The notes: generated by a model from the sequence alone, not told the origin. A DNA stretch of 43,847 bases from Collodictyon triciliatum (GCA_043381765.1 JBHJMP010000929.1:1-43847), one strand, 5' to 3'. Shown: positions 24,798-34,477, counted from the stretch's first letter. Made by a program: numbers and translations.

Positions 24798-27019
24798 TTA
24801 TAGATTATCATTTAATAGATTATTTAAGGTGCGATTGTCAAAGAACTCATTGAAATCAATTTCGGCAAATTTTGGTTGGATTACTCACCCAAAACGTGAT
24901 TATTCACATGGCCGTGGTCATTGGTGGGGAAAGTGCAAAGTTTTGATGAACAAATTTTATTATGTAAATTTATTTATAGAAATGATATTATTTTAAAATG
25001 GAAAACCTTGAATTGAGTGTGATTATACCGCTTCTTGATGAGCTTTTTGATGGGCTTCTTGATGGGCTTCTTGATGGGCTTCTTGATGGGCTTCTTGATG
25101 GGCTTCTTGATAGGCTTCTTGACCCACTTCTTGACCCAGTAATTGACCCACTTCTTGACCCACTTCTTGACCCAGTAATTGACCCACTTCTTGATGCGCT
25201 TCTTGATAGGCTTCTTGATGGACTTCTTGATGGGCTTTTTGATGGGCTTCTTGATAGGCTTCTCGACCCACTTCTTGATGTACTTCTTGATAGGCTTCTT
25301 GATAGGCTTCTTGATGGGCTTCTTGATAGGCTTCTTGATAGGCTTCTTGATGGGCTTCTTGATGGGCTTCTTGATGGGCTTCTTGATGGACTTCTTGATG
25401 GGCTTGTTGATGCGCTTCTTGACCCACTTCTCGACCCACTTCTTGATGTACTTCTTGATAGGCTTCTTGATGGGCTTCTTGATGGGCTTCTTGATGGGCT
25501 TCTTGATGGGCTACTTGATGGGCTTCTTGATGGGCTTCTTGATGCGCTTCTTGATGCGCTTCTTGATGCGCTTCTTGATGCGCTTCTTGATGCACTTCTT
25601 GATGTACTTCTTGATGCGCTTCTTGATGCGCTTCTTGATGGGCTTATTGACGGGCTTCTTGATAGGCTTCTTGATAGGCTTCTTGATGGGTTTGTTGATG
25701 CGCTTCTTGACCCACTTCTCGACCCACTTCTTGATGCGCTTCTTGATGCGCTTCTTGATAGGCTTCTTGATGTACTTCTTGATAGGCTTCTTGATAGGCT
25801 TCTTGACCCACTTCTTGACCCACTTCTTGATGCGCTTCTTGATAGGCTTCTTGATAGGCTTCTTGATGGGCTTCTTGATGGGCTTCTTGATGGGCTTGTT
25901 GATGGGCTTCTTGATGGGCTTGTTGACGGGCTTCTTGATGCGCTTCTTGACGGGCTTCTTGATGCGCTTCTTGATGCGCTTCTTGATGGGCTTGTTGATG
26001 CGATTCTTGATGCGCTTCTTGACCCACTTCTCGACCCACTTCTTGGTGCGCTTCTTGATGCGCTTCTCGACCCACTTCTCGACCCACTTCTTGATCGAGA
26101 CCTCAATCTGGAATTAACTCTTGATAAAGAGACTGATTGGGTCGCTAAAATAATTGATTTTGTTACTATTGGAGATGAAAAATTTTCAAAAAAAAAAGCA
26201 ACCCTGGATGAACAATTATTCTATGAAGAAAAGAATATGTGAAGTCAATATGCAAAGCGTACATGTGAACTGAAGCCCATTATATTGTATGAGCGCCTTG
26301 TTGTTCTGGGGATCACCGGTAATTTTGAACTTGCATGTATGTGTATTGGACTCAAGTGTTCCAGGTACCACAGGACCATCCATTTTCCAACTACTTCCAT
26401 CCCACGAGTATGTGTAAAGATTGTTGATTTTTTCACCTGAAAGCGTGTGTAAAAGACTATTATTGAGTCGAACAATAGTTCCAAAGTATTGATTATCAGT
26501 GGAGCCATCTAGTCTGCTTTGAAAATTCAGTTGTTTTCCATCAAATCGGTAGACGAAAATGGCCCCGTATGCAACTGCAAAGTCTTTTGGTGAGCAGAGT
26601 TTGCATCCAACAGCTGCATTTCTGTCTTGAATCGAAACAGATGTACCAAATTGAGAATCATTTACTGGAGAAGGATTCTCTATTCGCTGGACTTGACCCC
26701 ACTCGTTGGAATCGGACAAGACAAAGAAATAGACCACGCCAGCGCTATCATATCTCCCGACCGTCTCTATGGGCGCACTCACCAAGGCATGGGTATTGGC
26801 TATTGAGACTGCACTACCAAATCCAACATGCCTTGCTGGCATCGGAATCAATCGAATCACTTGCATATCTACCCATGATGGCTGTGGTGATGCAGTTTTC
26901 GCACTCGAGAACCTTATGAAAAGCAATGAGAATAGCACGACAAAATCTGGTGAAAGAAATCGCCATGGCAACTTTTTCTTTAGCGATTTGGATATCATCG
27001 ACAACAGTGCCCAAGTCAT
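24798..27019 (-). CDS. Signal-anchored FG-GAP (integrin-alpha-like) protein with possible Arg-Ser repeat exon
   Basis: First exon 27019-26263: ATG, a basic N-terminus, and a hydrophobic core at about residues 24-39 followed by SSA, read as a signal peptide or anchor. Three FG-GAP-type blades follow with FG at about 67, 124 and 179 (FGSAVSIANTHALVSAP, FGTSVSIQDRNAAVG, YFGTIVRL), as in integrin-alpha beta-propellers. A donor at 26262 (GTACGC) fits an acceptor at 26146/26145, a 118-nt intron that enters the RS frame of the 12-bp array in phase (exon 26144-25029). A donor at 25028 fits a third exon at 24883-24798 ending in TAA, also in phase. This gives about 650 aa. The alternatives are that the array is intronic, and that this FG-GAP exon is the N-terminus of the receptor gene just downstream. 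The FG-GAP exon is secure (0.8); the rest is tentative. Confidence 0.55.
25030..26100. repeat. 12-bp minisatellite, about 89 copies, CTTCTTGATGGG family
   Basis: The + strand unit is CTTCTTGATGGG, with variants in the last half: GATAGG, GACCCA, GATGCG, GATGTA, GATGGA. Occasional CTTGTT, CTTCTC and CTTATT occur in the first half. I see no length change in any copy, so five of six frames stay open for about 1.1 kb. They give LLDx and FLMG on the plus strand, and RSxS, EAHQ and KKPI on the minus strand. Variants occur in blocks, such as paired GACCCA units and runs of GATGCG, which suggests higher-order duplication. Confidence 0.95.
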
Positions 27020-28082
27020 TTTCAGGTATGCTGTATGACTAGATGGATTGAAAGTTTAGTTACGTTAAGATTTTTCCGTATTTTCTTATAAAATAATATA
27101 GCCTTGAAATAGGCATGTGGCAAGAGGGAAAAAGGGAAAAAGGGAAAAAGGGAAAAAGGGAAAAAGGGAAAAAGGGAAAACAACAGATTGGCAATCATAT
27201 CCTTGAAAGAGTGTGCCGTACGAGCTTCGAATCAACGAAAGTGATTGACACGATGAAAGTAAAAATGAATAGGAATAAATCAAGTGGATATGATGAAAGA
27301 TGTGTAGTGACAAGGCTTCCCTTGAGGCTTGTAAAGAAAAGGCATCAAAGACAAAACTTGCGACAAGCAGAGGAAAAAGAAAAGTGAATCCAGCCAACTG
27401 GAGAGAAAAGGCTCGGAACAAATGCGCGCATTCAGGACAGAAAATGACTGCACCTCGATCAAGCTGGCGTTGAGTTTCAGGTCAGAACTGCTCCATCATA
27501 TCTTATTATAGCCATCACGCCAGTTGACGATTTGCCTCGCCTGTCTGAGTTGAAGCTTGCGGCTTTTTCCTGGCAACGCAGACCTGACAGCATTGGAATA
27601 TATATTTTGTGTTTTCCAAATACGGTTTGAAGACATTGTAGGATGGACGAGGTATTGTGGGTTATGATGAAATTATTTACTAATTATATGTATATTATTG
27701 ATATTAAATTATAGTATTTCTTATTCTATATAACATATAAGAGTAGTGTGTAATTATATCGTCAATTCCATATTAAATTTATGTAACTGGAAAATAAATA
27801 TTTACGACATAAAATAAACTACAGAGCACTACATCAAATTTACTGCTTCTATATAATTAGTATCATATTTTTCTAGCCATTACATAAATGCTATCTCCAC
27901 ATTTGTGAGCATACAAACGCACACACGCCAATCGACAACAACACACGCCCTGTCACACAAACACACGATCGCAGGATGCTTCCCTTTTCGCAAAGAAGAA
28001 AACAACACTCTTCGTGCACGAACAAGACATACTAAGGACAGTCCTTGTGACGGAAGGGTAGGCCCAAACAAGCATCACAGAA
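27020..28082. other. Divergent intergenic region with possible coding remnants
   Basis: It lies between the FG-GAP gene (minus) and the cupin gene (plus). It starts with an 8-bp tandem repeat, then a basic open stretch to 27387 without a recognised family. A 60-codon open segment (about 27447-27629, +) ends in TGA and contains IIAITPVDDLPRLSELKLAAF. That segment looks protein-like and could be a terminal exon, but I found no partner exon. The rest is AT-rich up to 27890 and then has CA-rich words. Confidence 0.4.
27119..27180 (+). repeat. (GGGAAAAA)n tandem repeat
   Basis: About seven copies of an 8-bp G/A-rich unit. Purine-only on the plus strand. Confidence 0.9.
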
Positions 28083-28865
28083 ATGAAGGGATACTTGCTG
28101 GACGATCCAAGCGTGCTGCTTTCTGCATCGTGGGAGTGGGCAGCGCATGGCATCCACTTCCTGGACTGGACAGGGGCGAGCCATAGTGAGAAAGTGGGCG
28201 AGTGGATGCAGCAGAATGAGGCGATTCATCAGGAGACTCACGTCTGGAAGCCTGAAAGTGCTGAGGTCGAAGGCGAGATCCAACGCTACTCCACTGAGTA
28301 AGAGTTCAACCTTCGACAAAGTCGACTACTCCGGCCCACGGGGCTGAGCCCACCCGAAGTGGTGTGAGCAGTGAATCCGTGACGCAAATATGTGCAGTAA
28401 TGTGGAGAAAAAAAACAAGCAAACAAAAACTCTTTTCCTCAGTGGTTTTCTTCTCGTAGATCCCTTCGCCATCAGCCTGAGCTTCTCTGCATCATTGAAG
28501 GTGAGGCTATCCTGGATGTTAGAAGCAACCTAGACCACTGGATTCGCCTTGAGCTTGTAGCTGGAGATAATCTAGTCCTGGTGACGCTATATTCCATGGA
28601 AAACACGATATCAAGCAAAAGGATTATAGATAACAGATTATGATGATTCCTTTCTGTCATAACCATCCTATCCCTGACTTACCTTTCGGTTATTTGCTCT
28701 TTGTCTGTTCGACTTTAACGATAGAAACAAGGTACCTATCGTCGACTGTTGCGCACACCGGTTCAAAGAGTTACTTTTCTGGAGGCCTACACAAAAAAAT
28801 GGGCCCACCAACTGATAGCTCGTCCTGTTAAAGGCGAGTTGATTAACCCGAGACTCAAAAGGTAA
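28083..28865 (+). CDS. Acireductone dioxygenase-like cupin domain lacking metal ligands (N-terminal part of probable fusion)
   Basis: Exons 28083-28297, 28460-28580 and 28725-28861 (or to the TAA at 28863-28865 if not fused) join in phase. The middle resembles the ARD core: an HGIHFLDW segment, a helical W-K-P region, then IIEGEAILDVR, DHWIRLEL, AGDNLVL and GTYRR. In ARD these are the beta strands of the cupin, where H-x-H, E and a later H bind Fe/Ni for methionine-salvage oxygenation of acireductone. Aligned by eye, the H-x-H becomes S-x-R (residues about 73-75), the Glu is kept, and the last His is Arg (GTYRR). The metal site therefore looks lost and catalysis is unlikely. Length (158 aa) is slightly short for ARD (about 180). 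The last codons overlap a usable donor (AG then GTAAAA) leading into 3-HAO. Confidence 0.6.
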
Positions 28866-28876
28866 AATACGATAAA

Positions 28877-29038
28877 AGAAAAAGAAAAAGAAAAAGAAAA
28901 AGAAAAAGAAAAAGAAAAAGAAAAAGAAAAAGAAAAGAAAAGAAAAAGAAAAAGAAAAAGAAAAAGAAAAAGAAAAAGAAAAAGAAAAAGAAAAAGAAAA
29001 AGAAAAAGAAAAAGAAAAAGAAAAAGAAAAGAAAAGAA

Positions 29039-29110
<72 letters not shown>

Positions 29111-29112
29111 AA
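28877..29112 (+). repeat. (AAAAAG)n and (AAAG)n microsatellite in an intron
   Basis: About 155 bp of AAAAAG units with a few AAAAG, followed by about 70 bp of AAAG. The tract is pure purine on the plus strand. It lies between the last ARD-like exon and the first 3-HAO exon and contains no ATG. Confidence 0.95.
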
Positions 29113-29160
29113 AGAGGACGCAATAAAATACTATTTCCTAAATATTTATCATCGAACTAG

Positions 29161-30131
29161 CTACGGCCCGCCTGTTTTGTTCAATGCGTGGCTGGAGGAA
29201 AACAAACAGTTTCTAAAACCACCTGTGGGTGACCGTCCCATGTGGAATGATGGAGAGGTACCATTCCTTGCTCTGTTTTTATTTTATTTTATTTTATTTA
29301 TTTCTAGATTTCTACAATTTCTTGCTGTAATGAACGCTCTCATAATTTCAAAAGCAATTATTTTAGTGGCATAACTGTGCTTATTTTGGCAGTTTATCGT
29401 TATGATTGTGTCTGGCCCTAATCTCCGACGCGATTACCACATAAACCAAGGAGAGGGTTTGTATACATTGAAATGGGTCCAAAAGAGAATCCCTCGTACC
29501 AACAGCCCAAAAAAATCACTATATTTGCACTAGAATTCTTCTACCAATTGAGGGGAGACATGTGGCTTGCAATTGAGGACCAGGGCGTGTTTCGTGATAT
29601 CCCAGTGCGTGAAGGAGAAATGTTTGTTTTGCCTGGGGGTGTCCCCCACTCACCCCAGCGAAAGGTGGCTTCCTTTAAAAATCATAATGTGGACAACACG
29701 AATTCGTGTCGATTTTTCTTTTTGCCCGACGGGTGCATTGTGTTTTCGTAGCAGCCCAACAGCCTGATACCCCGCAATATTGAAGATTATTTTCTTGCTT
29801 TTTAGGCCAATACGGTTGGGTTAGTGATTGAAAGGCGCAGGAAAGAGGGCGAGTTGGACGGTCTCCGTTGGTATTGTGACCACTGTGGAAAAGTGCTGAA
29901 GGAGGTGCAAATATCATTATTTTTGATAATACGCAATCACAAACAATTTGATGTTTGTAATAATTGCCAGTCCATGCGATTGAAATCTGACATTGGATGG
30001 CTTAGGACTACTTTCAATGCGTGAGCTTGGGAGCGCAGCTTCGAGAGAAAATCCACGAGTTCTATTCAAACACAGAAATGCGAACATGCAAATCTTGTGG
30101 GAAGGTCTCCGAAAAGCCGGTGGATGTCTAA
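29161..30131 (+). CDS. HAAO: 3-hydroxyanthranilate 3,4-dioxygenase
   Basis: Exons 29161-29257, 29393-29456, 29534-29664, 29806-29904 and 30006-30131 (TAA) join in phase. The enzyme opens the ring of 3-hydroxyanthranilate with Fe(II) and O2 to the precursor of quinolinate, feeding NAD synthesis from tryptophan in the cytosol. The match covers the whole family: the PP...W..EN...LKPPVGD start, the [10 protein letters not shown] strand, the metal ligands in [11 protein letters not shown] (His and second Glu) and VPHSPQR (His), then [21 protein letters not shown]. Two C-terminal CXXC pairs (CDHCGK, CKSCGK) match the second, rubredoxin-like metal site of fungal and bacterial forms. No in-frame ATG precedes LKPP in the first exon or in the 295 bp before it. 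The start must therefore lie in an upstream exon, most simply the ARD-like exons. Confidence 0.93.
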
Positions 30132-30379
30132 ATTACGAAAGCACAGCAGTTTGGGCCAAATGACTACAGACACAGCAGAATAAATAGAAAGTTTTAACGC
30201 ACTCAAAAACTTGCTTGTTGCGAGCATGCATTCCCGAGGGAAATGCATTGAAGCCCTTGACTAATTTGTACGAATCAGCTTATTCCCTCACTCCTCGGCC
30301 CTGCCTGACCAGCGCTGACAACTTCTAGCCTGATTATGTCTTTCCTGCCCTGCGAGCACAAGAAAAAAAAAATACGCGT
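30132..30379. other. Convergent 3' spacer
   Basis: A short spacer between the stops of 3-HAO (plus) and the small membrane protein gene (minus). No coding feature was seen. Confidence 0.5.
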
Positions 30380-30695
30380 TTAGCACCACTTCCACTTTTC
30401 ACTTTCCGCTTTCCGTCGGCGATAATCTGTCTCTGCCCTTTCAATGTCCCTCTGTTTCCACATATAGTAAACTCCGCAATTGGTTAGTATCAACAAATCC
30501 ACATAGAGCATGAATGGCCGGGACACGCTTACGCACGCAACAGAACGGGCTTTCCCTTTCCTGACGCAGAACCACACATCCGCATTCCAACCCAGGAACA
30601 CAACCACAGCACCGATGCAAGGCGCGTATGATATGCAGACATATATCCTCCACACATAAACATTTGGTAGAAGCATACGTCTCGGCCCCTTGCAT
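30380..30695 (-). CDS. Small single-pass membrane protein, about 65 aa, unknown family
   Basis: Two exons, 30695-30679 and 30560-30380 (stop 30382-30380), are joined by a phase-matched GT-AG intron of 118 nt. The protein has a short N-terminus with few charges and one hydrophobic helix (MLYVDLLILTNCGVYYMW). It has a strongly charged, helical C-terminal tail (KQRDIERAETDYRRRKAESEKW). This plan is like small mitochondrial or ER membrane assembly factors, but I cannot name one. It starts about 100 bp from the trpB ATG on the other strand, consistent with a shared promoter. An unspliced reading from 30676 (99 aa) is the alternative. Confidence 0.5.
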
Positions 30696-30796
30696 CCACA
30701 CTGAACTACCCACGAATCTGCCCGCCCACAATCCGCACTAACAACCGCGTCTCTATGCAGCACAGATCCCCACCAGAAAACCCCGAAACCGCACAA

Positions 30797-33623
30797 ATGA
30801 GCACAGAGACAGGTTTGCCGCTCCGCCCTCAACCTCCTCCCCGCACAAGCCTGACCACCTGCTCAGTAACCAATTGCCGTACTGATGCCACACACACCAT
30901 CCCCTCCCAACAACTCTCTGCCTCCTTCTCACAACAGAGCTCCTTCCCTCCCGCTTCGGCCAGTTTGGCGGCCGCTACATTCCCGAGACCCTTGTTGAAG
31001 CCCACGAGCAGCTCGAAGTGGCCTACGTCAAAGCCAAGGCCGACCCTGAGGTGATCCTCATCCTCCTTCGTGCCCTTCCAAGCGCAGAGATATTGGGCAT
31101 GGCCGCAATATTCTCTTGCTATGTTTGCTGCTACCTCTCTCGTCCGCGTCAACTTTCTGTCGGCTGCTCCGAATCTGCCTGCACGATGCCCGAAGAAACC
31201 ACACATCACTCACCTCGTCCTTCCGGGACGCTCATAGTTTCAAAGAGAACTGGCTGAGTTGTGGAAGCACTATGTCGGACGCGCCACACCCTTGTTCCAT
31301 GCCAAGCGACTGACAGAGCACTGTGGAGGCGCGCAGATCTGGATCAAACGCGAGGACCTTGCCCACACCGGCGCTCACAAAATCAACAACGCAATCGGGC
31401 AGGCAAGACTGACTCTCCCTCTTCCTCTCCCGATTCATACTTAGACAAGTTCTCTCTGTCTCTCTGTCTCTCTATTGCACTCGCGTTTGTGGGTGGCACT
31501 TTGTCTCAACATGCGGTTTGCACATTTCTTGCTTGTTTGTTTGTTTGTTTGTTTGTTTGTTTGTTTGTTTGTTTGTTTGTTTGTTTGTTTGATTGTTTGT
31601 TTGTTTGTTTGTTTGTTTGTTTGTTTGTCTGTCTGTCTGTCCAGGCACTTCTTGCCAAGAGACTCGGGAAGAAGCGCATCATAGCAGAGACCGGCGCCGG
31701 TCAGCACGGTGTCGCCACAGCCACTGCATGCGCACTACTGGGTCTAGACTGCACGGTGAGGACGAAGCCGAACTAGACATTGACTCTCATTCCCTCAAAT
31801 AACCTCCAACTAAGTCCCGCCATTACGCTTTCCTTTTGAATGGAAGTTGCCGTGATGGTCTCCCTCTCTAGCGCTCTGTCATTTTTTTTTAAAAAATATT
31901 CCCCTTATTGTACTTTTGTTTCCTTGTTCCTCTGTGTCGCTGAGCTGCACCCCTCACCGACTTCCAGGTCTACATGGGTGCCGAAGACTGCATGAGACAA
32001 TCTCTGAATGTGTTCCGCATGAAAATGCTCGGGGCCAAGGTTGTTCCAGTGGAGCAGTAAGTGTACCCAATCATCTCCCTTTCAACATACACCAACCAAC
32101 CAATCAACAAACAAACAAACACATACGTACACACACGCGCGGAAAAGAAAGACTGAGACAGAGATGTGTCCCTTCGTGGTCTTCTGTAACATACATAACC
32201 CCCTTCCATCGTGTACCGCCTCTATCTATTAACCGGGAAACGTTGCGGCAATAGCGGCTCCCGGACATTGAAGGATGCCATTAACGAAGCCATGCGCGAC
32301 TGGGTCACAAATGTCCAGACCACCCACTACATCATCGGCTCTGCAATCGGACCTCATCCATTCCCAACCATCGTCCGTGACTTCCAGGTGCGCCTATATG
32401 CAACCCAAATGCCGTGCCTTCCCGCCGCCCAACTAACGACAGCCGATTATTATTCCGTCGAAATAGAGCATCATCGGTAAAGAAGCACGCCAACAGATGA
32501 TTGAGCAGTCAGGCAACCTTCCAGACTATGCGGTGGCTTGCGTCGGCGGAGGAAGCAACGCTATTGGTCTTTTCCACCCTTTCGTCGAAGACAAGGTATA
32601 ACTCCCAGTTCCAAGTCCTCCTCGTTGCATAGGAAACCTGCGAGTAGCAGTTCCCTCTCATACTCAACTTTAATAACACATGATTCGCTCATGCCCAGAC
32701 TGTCAAGTTGGTTGGCGTAGAAGCAGGAGGTGAAGGCATTGACAAGGGAAAACACTCGTCCACGCTCTCTGCTGGAAAACCAGGTAAGGCTACCACACCG
32801 ACATTCCCTAGTCTCACCAATAACGGCCCGCTCTGGTGTTCTGCGCGCAAGACACGCCAGAGTAGACCTTCCTTGTGAACCGGATATTGACCAGGTGTTC
32901 AATCCAGGTGTTCTTCACGGAACAAGAACATACCTCATTCAGGATGAGAACGGACAAATCCTGGAAACCCACAGGTGCTCCGCGAACACATACCCACCCT
33001 CGCCAAAATCACAATCGCCAAGACAGTAACACAGACCACTCACACCACCCTGAAATCCTCCACTCACAGCATCTCCGCCGGACTGGACTACCCTGGCGTC
33101 GGTCCCGAGCATGCATTCCTCAAGGACAGGTCAGCATGCCTCCAATCGTGTAGTATCAATCTAAGAAGTCCACCTTGGTGCTTCCTCTGACCTTGTCGCC
33201 TCTCCTCACTCTGCCTTCCACGCAGCGGTCGCGCTGAATACGTAAGTGTGACCGACGAGCAGGCTCTGGACGGGTTTCAAAAGCTCGCACAGCTCGAGGG
33301 TATTCTACCTGCATTGGAGCCATCGCACGCCGTCTACTACGTGATGGAGGTAATGCACTCGACCCTCTCTTTCTCTCTCACGGCTTCGGCACTCGCGCGA
33401 ATAACATATGGGTAGATGAGGATGAGGATTGACACAAACAAACGCCCCGCCGATGTAGCTGGCAAAGAAGCTGAGCCCCGACCAAACGATTCTCTTGCTG
33501 ATGAGTGGCCGAGGCGACAAGGACATGGCCACCATCGCTAAGGCTCTTGGCGTCGTTGTTAAGGGCGCCTCCCTCGAGTTTGCCAATGCTGCCGAGACCA
33601 CCACCGCACCAAACAACCATTAA
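30797..33623 (+). CDS. trpB: Tryptophan synthase beta subunit, 12 exons, 418 aa
   Basis: Exons 30797-30812, 30938-31050, 31238-31402, 31645-31755, 31968-32056, 32255-32387, 32467-32595, 32699-32783, 32908-32974, 33070-33129, 33226-33349 and 33459-33623 join in phase throughout. The PLP enzyme condenses indole and serine to tryptophan. All family landmarks are present: [10 protein letters not shown] at the start, [18 protein letters not shown] with the Schiff-base Lys at about residue 91, AETGAGQHG with the catalytic Glu, the phosphate loop GGGSNA at about 236-241, and SGRGDKD near the end. Length is normal for a free-standing beta subunit, unlike the alpha-beta fusion of fungi. No alpha subunit is in the window. 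The third intron begins with GC (GCAAGA) at 31403 instead of GT. I see no clear transit peptide; the N-terminus is only about ten residues before the conserved core. Confidence 0.97.
31533..31642 (+). repeat. (TTTG)n microsatellite in trpB intron 3
   Basis: About 24 copies of TTTG with one GATT interruption, followed by TCTG units. The acceptor CCAG|G lies directly after it at 31643-31644, so the repeat takes the place of the polypyrimidine tract. Confidence 0.95.
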
Positions 33624-34331
33624 ATAGACACACACAACAGCCTCCATAAACACCAAATCCCAGTCTGCGCCCTCAGGCACTTGACTTGATACGCACTGGC
33701 GCGCACATACCACAAAATGTTACACAAATTTGGAACTTATAGTATTCTATACAATGTTTTCTATCGTTGATTTTAAAATCAATATGGCATCAAAATTATA
33801 TGTTACTAATGTTACGTATTTGATATATAGAATGAGGTTTCGATTCTTTCTGTCCCTAAATTCCAGCATTCAAATGTTTAAACATTCAAAAGTTCAAATG
33901 CGCCTCAACCGTGGCAAAGCACATCGCGTCAAACCCAGCATTCTGATTCAAACCGCACAAAGCCGTACCATTCCCAATTCCCCCAATCTAAAGCCAACCT
34001 CGCCGCATGTCCGACAGAGACCAGGGGCGAAGCGGTCGAGGGAGTGACTTCTGCATAAATCATATTCACTCATGAAACTCACCAGTTGTGCTCGCCGAGC
34101 AACAAAGCGTATCAAGACGAACCAAACATTGAAAGCAGTGAAAAAAAGAGAAAAAAAGAGAAAAAAAGAGAAAAAAAGAGAAAAAAAGAGAAAAAAAGAG
34201 AAAAAAAGAGAAAAAAGAGAAAAAAAGAGAAAAAAAAGAGAAAAAAAAGCAAGGAAAAGGGACACATCAAACCTTTAACACACAGAGCGAATCCCACACA
34301 CTCCGTCTGAGACGCCGACCAGCCAATAGTC
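33624..34331. other. Intergenic region with A-rich minisatellite
   Basis: No supported gene. The first half is AT-rich. The second half has an (A)7GAG-type tandem array at about 34138-34250, followed by a more GC-rich stretch leading to the kinase ATG. Confidence 0.5.
34138..34250 (+). repeat. (AAAAAAAGAG)n tandem repeat
   Basis: About eleven copies of a 10-bp unit, with some 9- to 11-bp length variants. Pure purine on the plus strand. Confidence 0.92.
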
Positions 34332-34457
34332 ATGAGCACACGCGCCTCATGGAACACCGAAACACAGCGCCCGCGAGTCAGCCCAGACGAGGAGGTGAGA
34401 ATCATCGAGGATCAGAGCCACGGCAAGAAGTACATCCTCGGCAAATTCCTCGGCAAA
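34332..34457 (+). CDS. Orphan first exon of a Polo-like kinase
   Basis: ATG at 34332, 42 codons, then a strong donor GTGAGTC at 34458. The protein ends DQSHGKKYILGKFLGK, the strand before the glycine-rich loop of Polo-like kinases, where GGFA-type residues should follow. The preceding EVRIIEDQ also fits the segment before a PLK kinase domain. Polo-like kinases control mitotic entry and centrosome or basal body duplication. No second exon is found: the intron runs into a (TTTTTC)n tract, a 59-N gap and then an unrelated secreted-protein gene. Either a misassembly or a truncated copy explains this. Confidence 0.65.
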
Positions 34458-34477
34458 GTGAGTCTATGTCTTTGTCT

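Noticed and set aside
24998-26242. Plus-strand 414-codon LLDx repeat frame
   Set aside because: Any frame without a stop in the 12-bp unit stays open. The minus strand has phase-matched splice sites on both sides, so I prefer it, but this frame is not formally excluded.
28668-29123. Minus-strand Phe/Ser-rich frame
   Set aside because: It is a translation of the AAAAAG microsatellite and antisense to exons.
33237-33245. GTAAGTG inside the trpB penultimate exon as a donor
   Set aside because: Reading through keeps the conserved [14 protein letters not shown] segment, so this donor-like site is not used.
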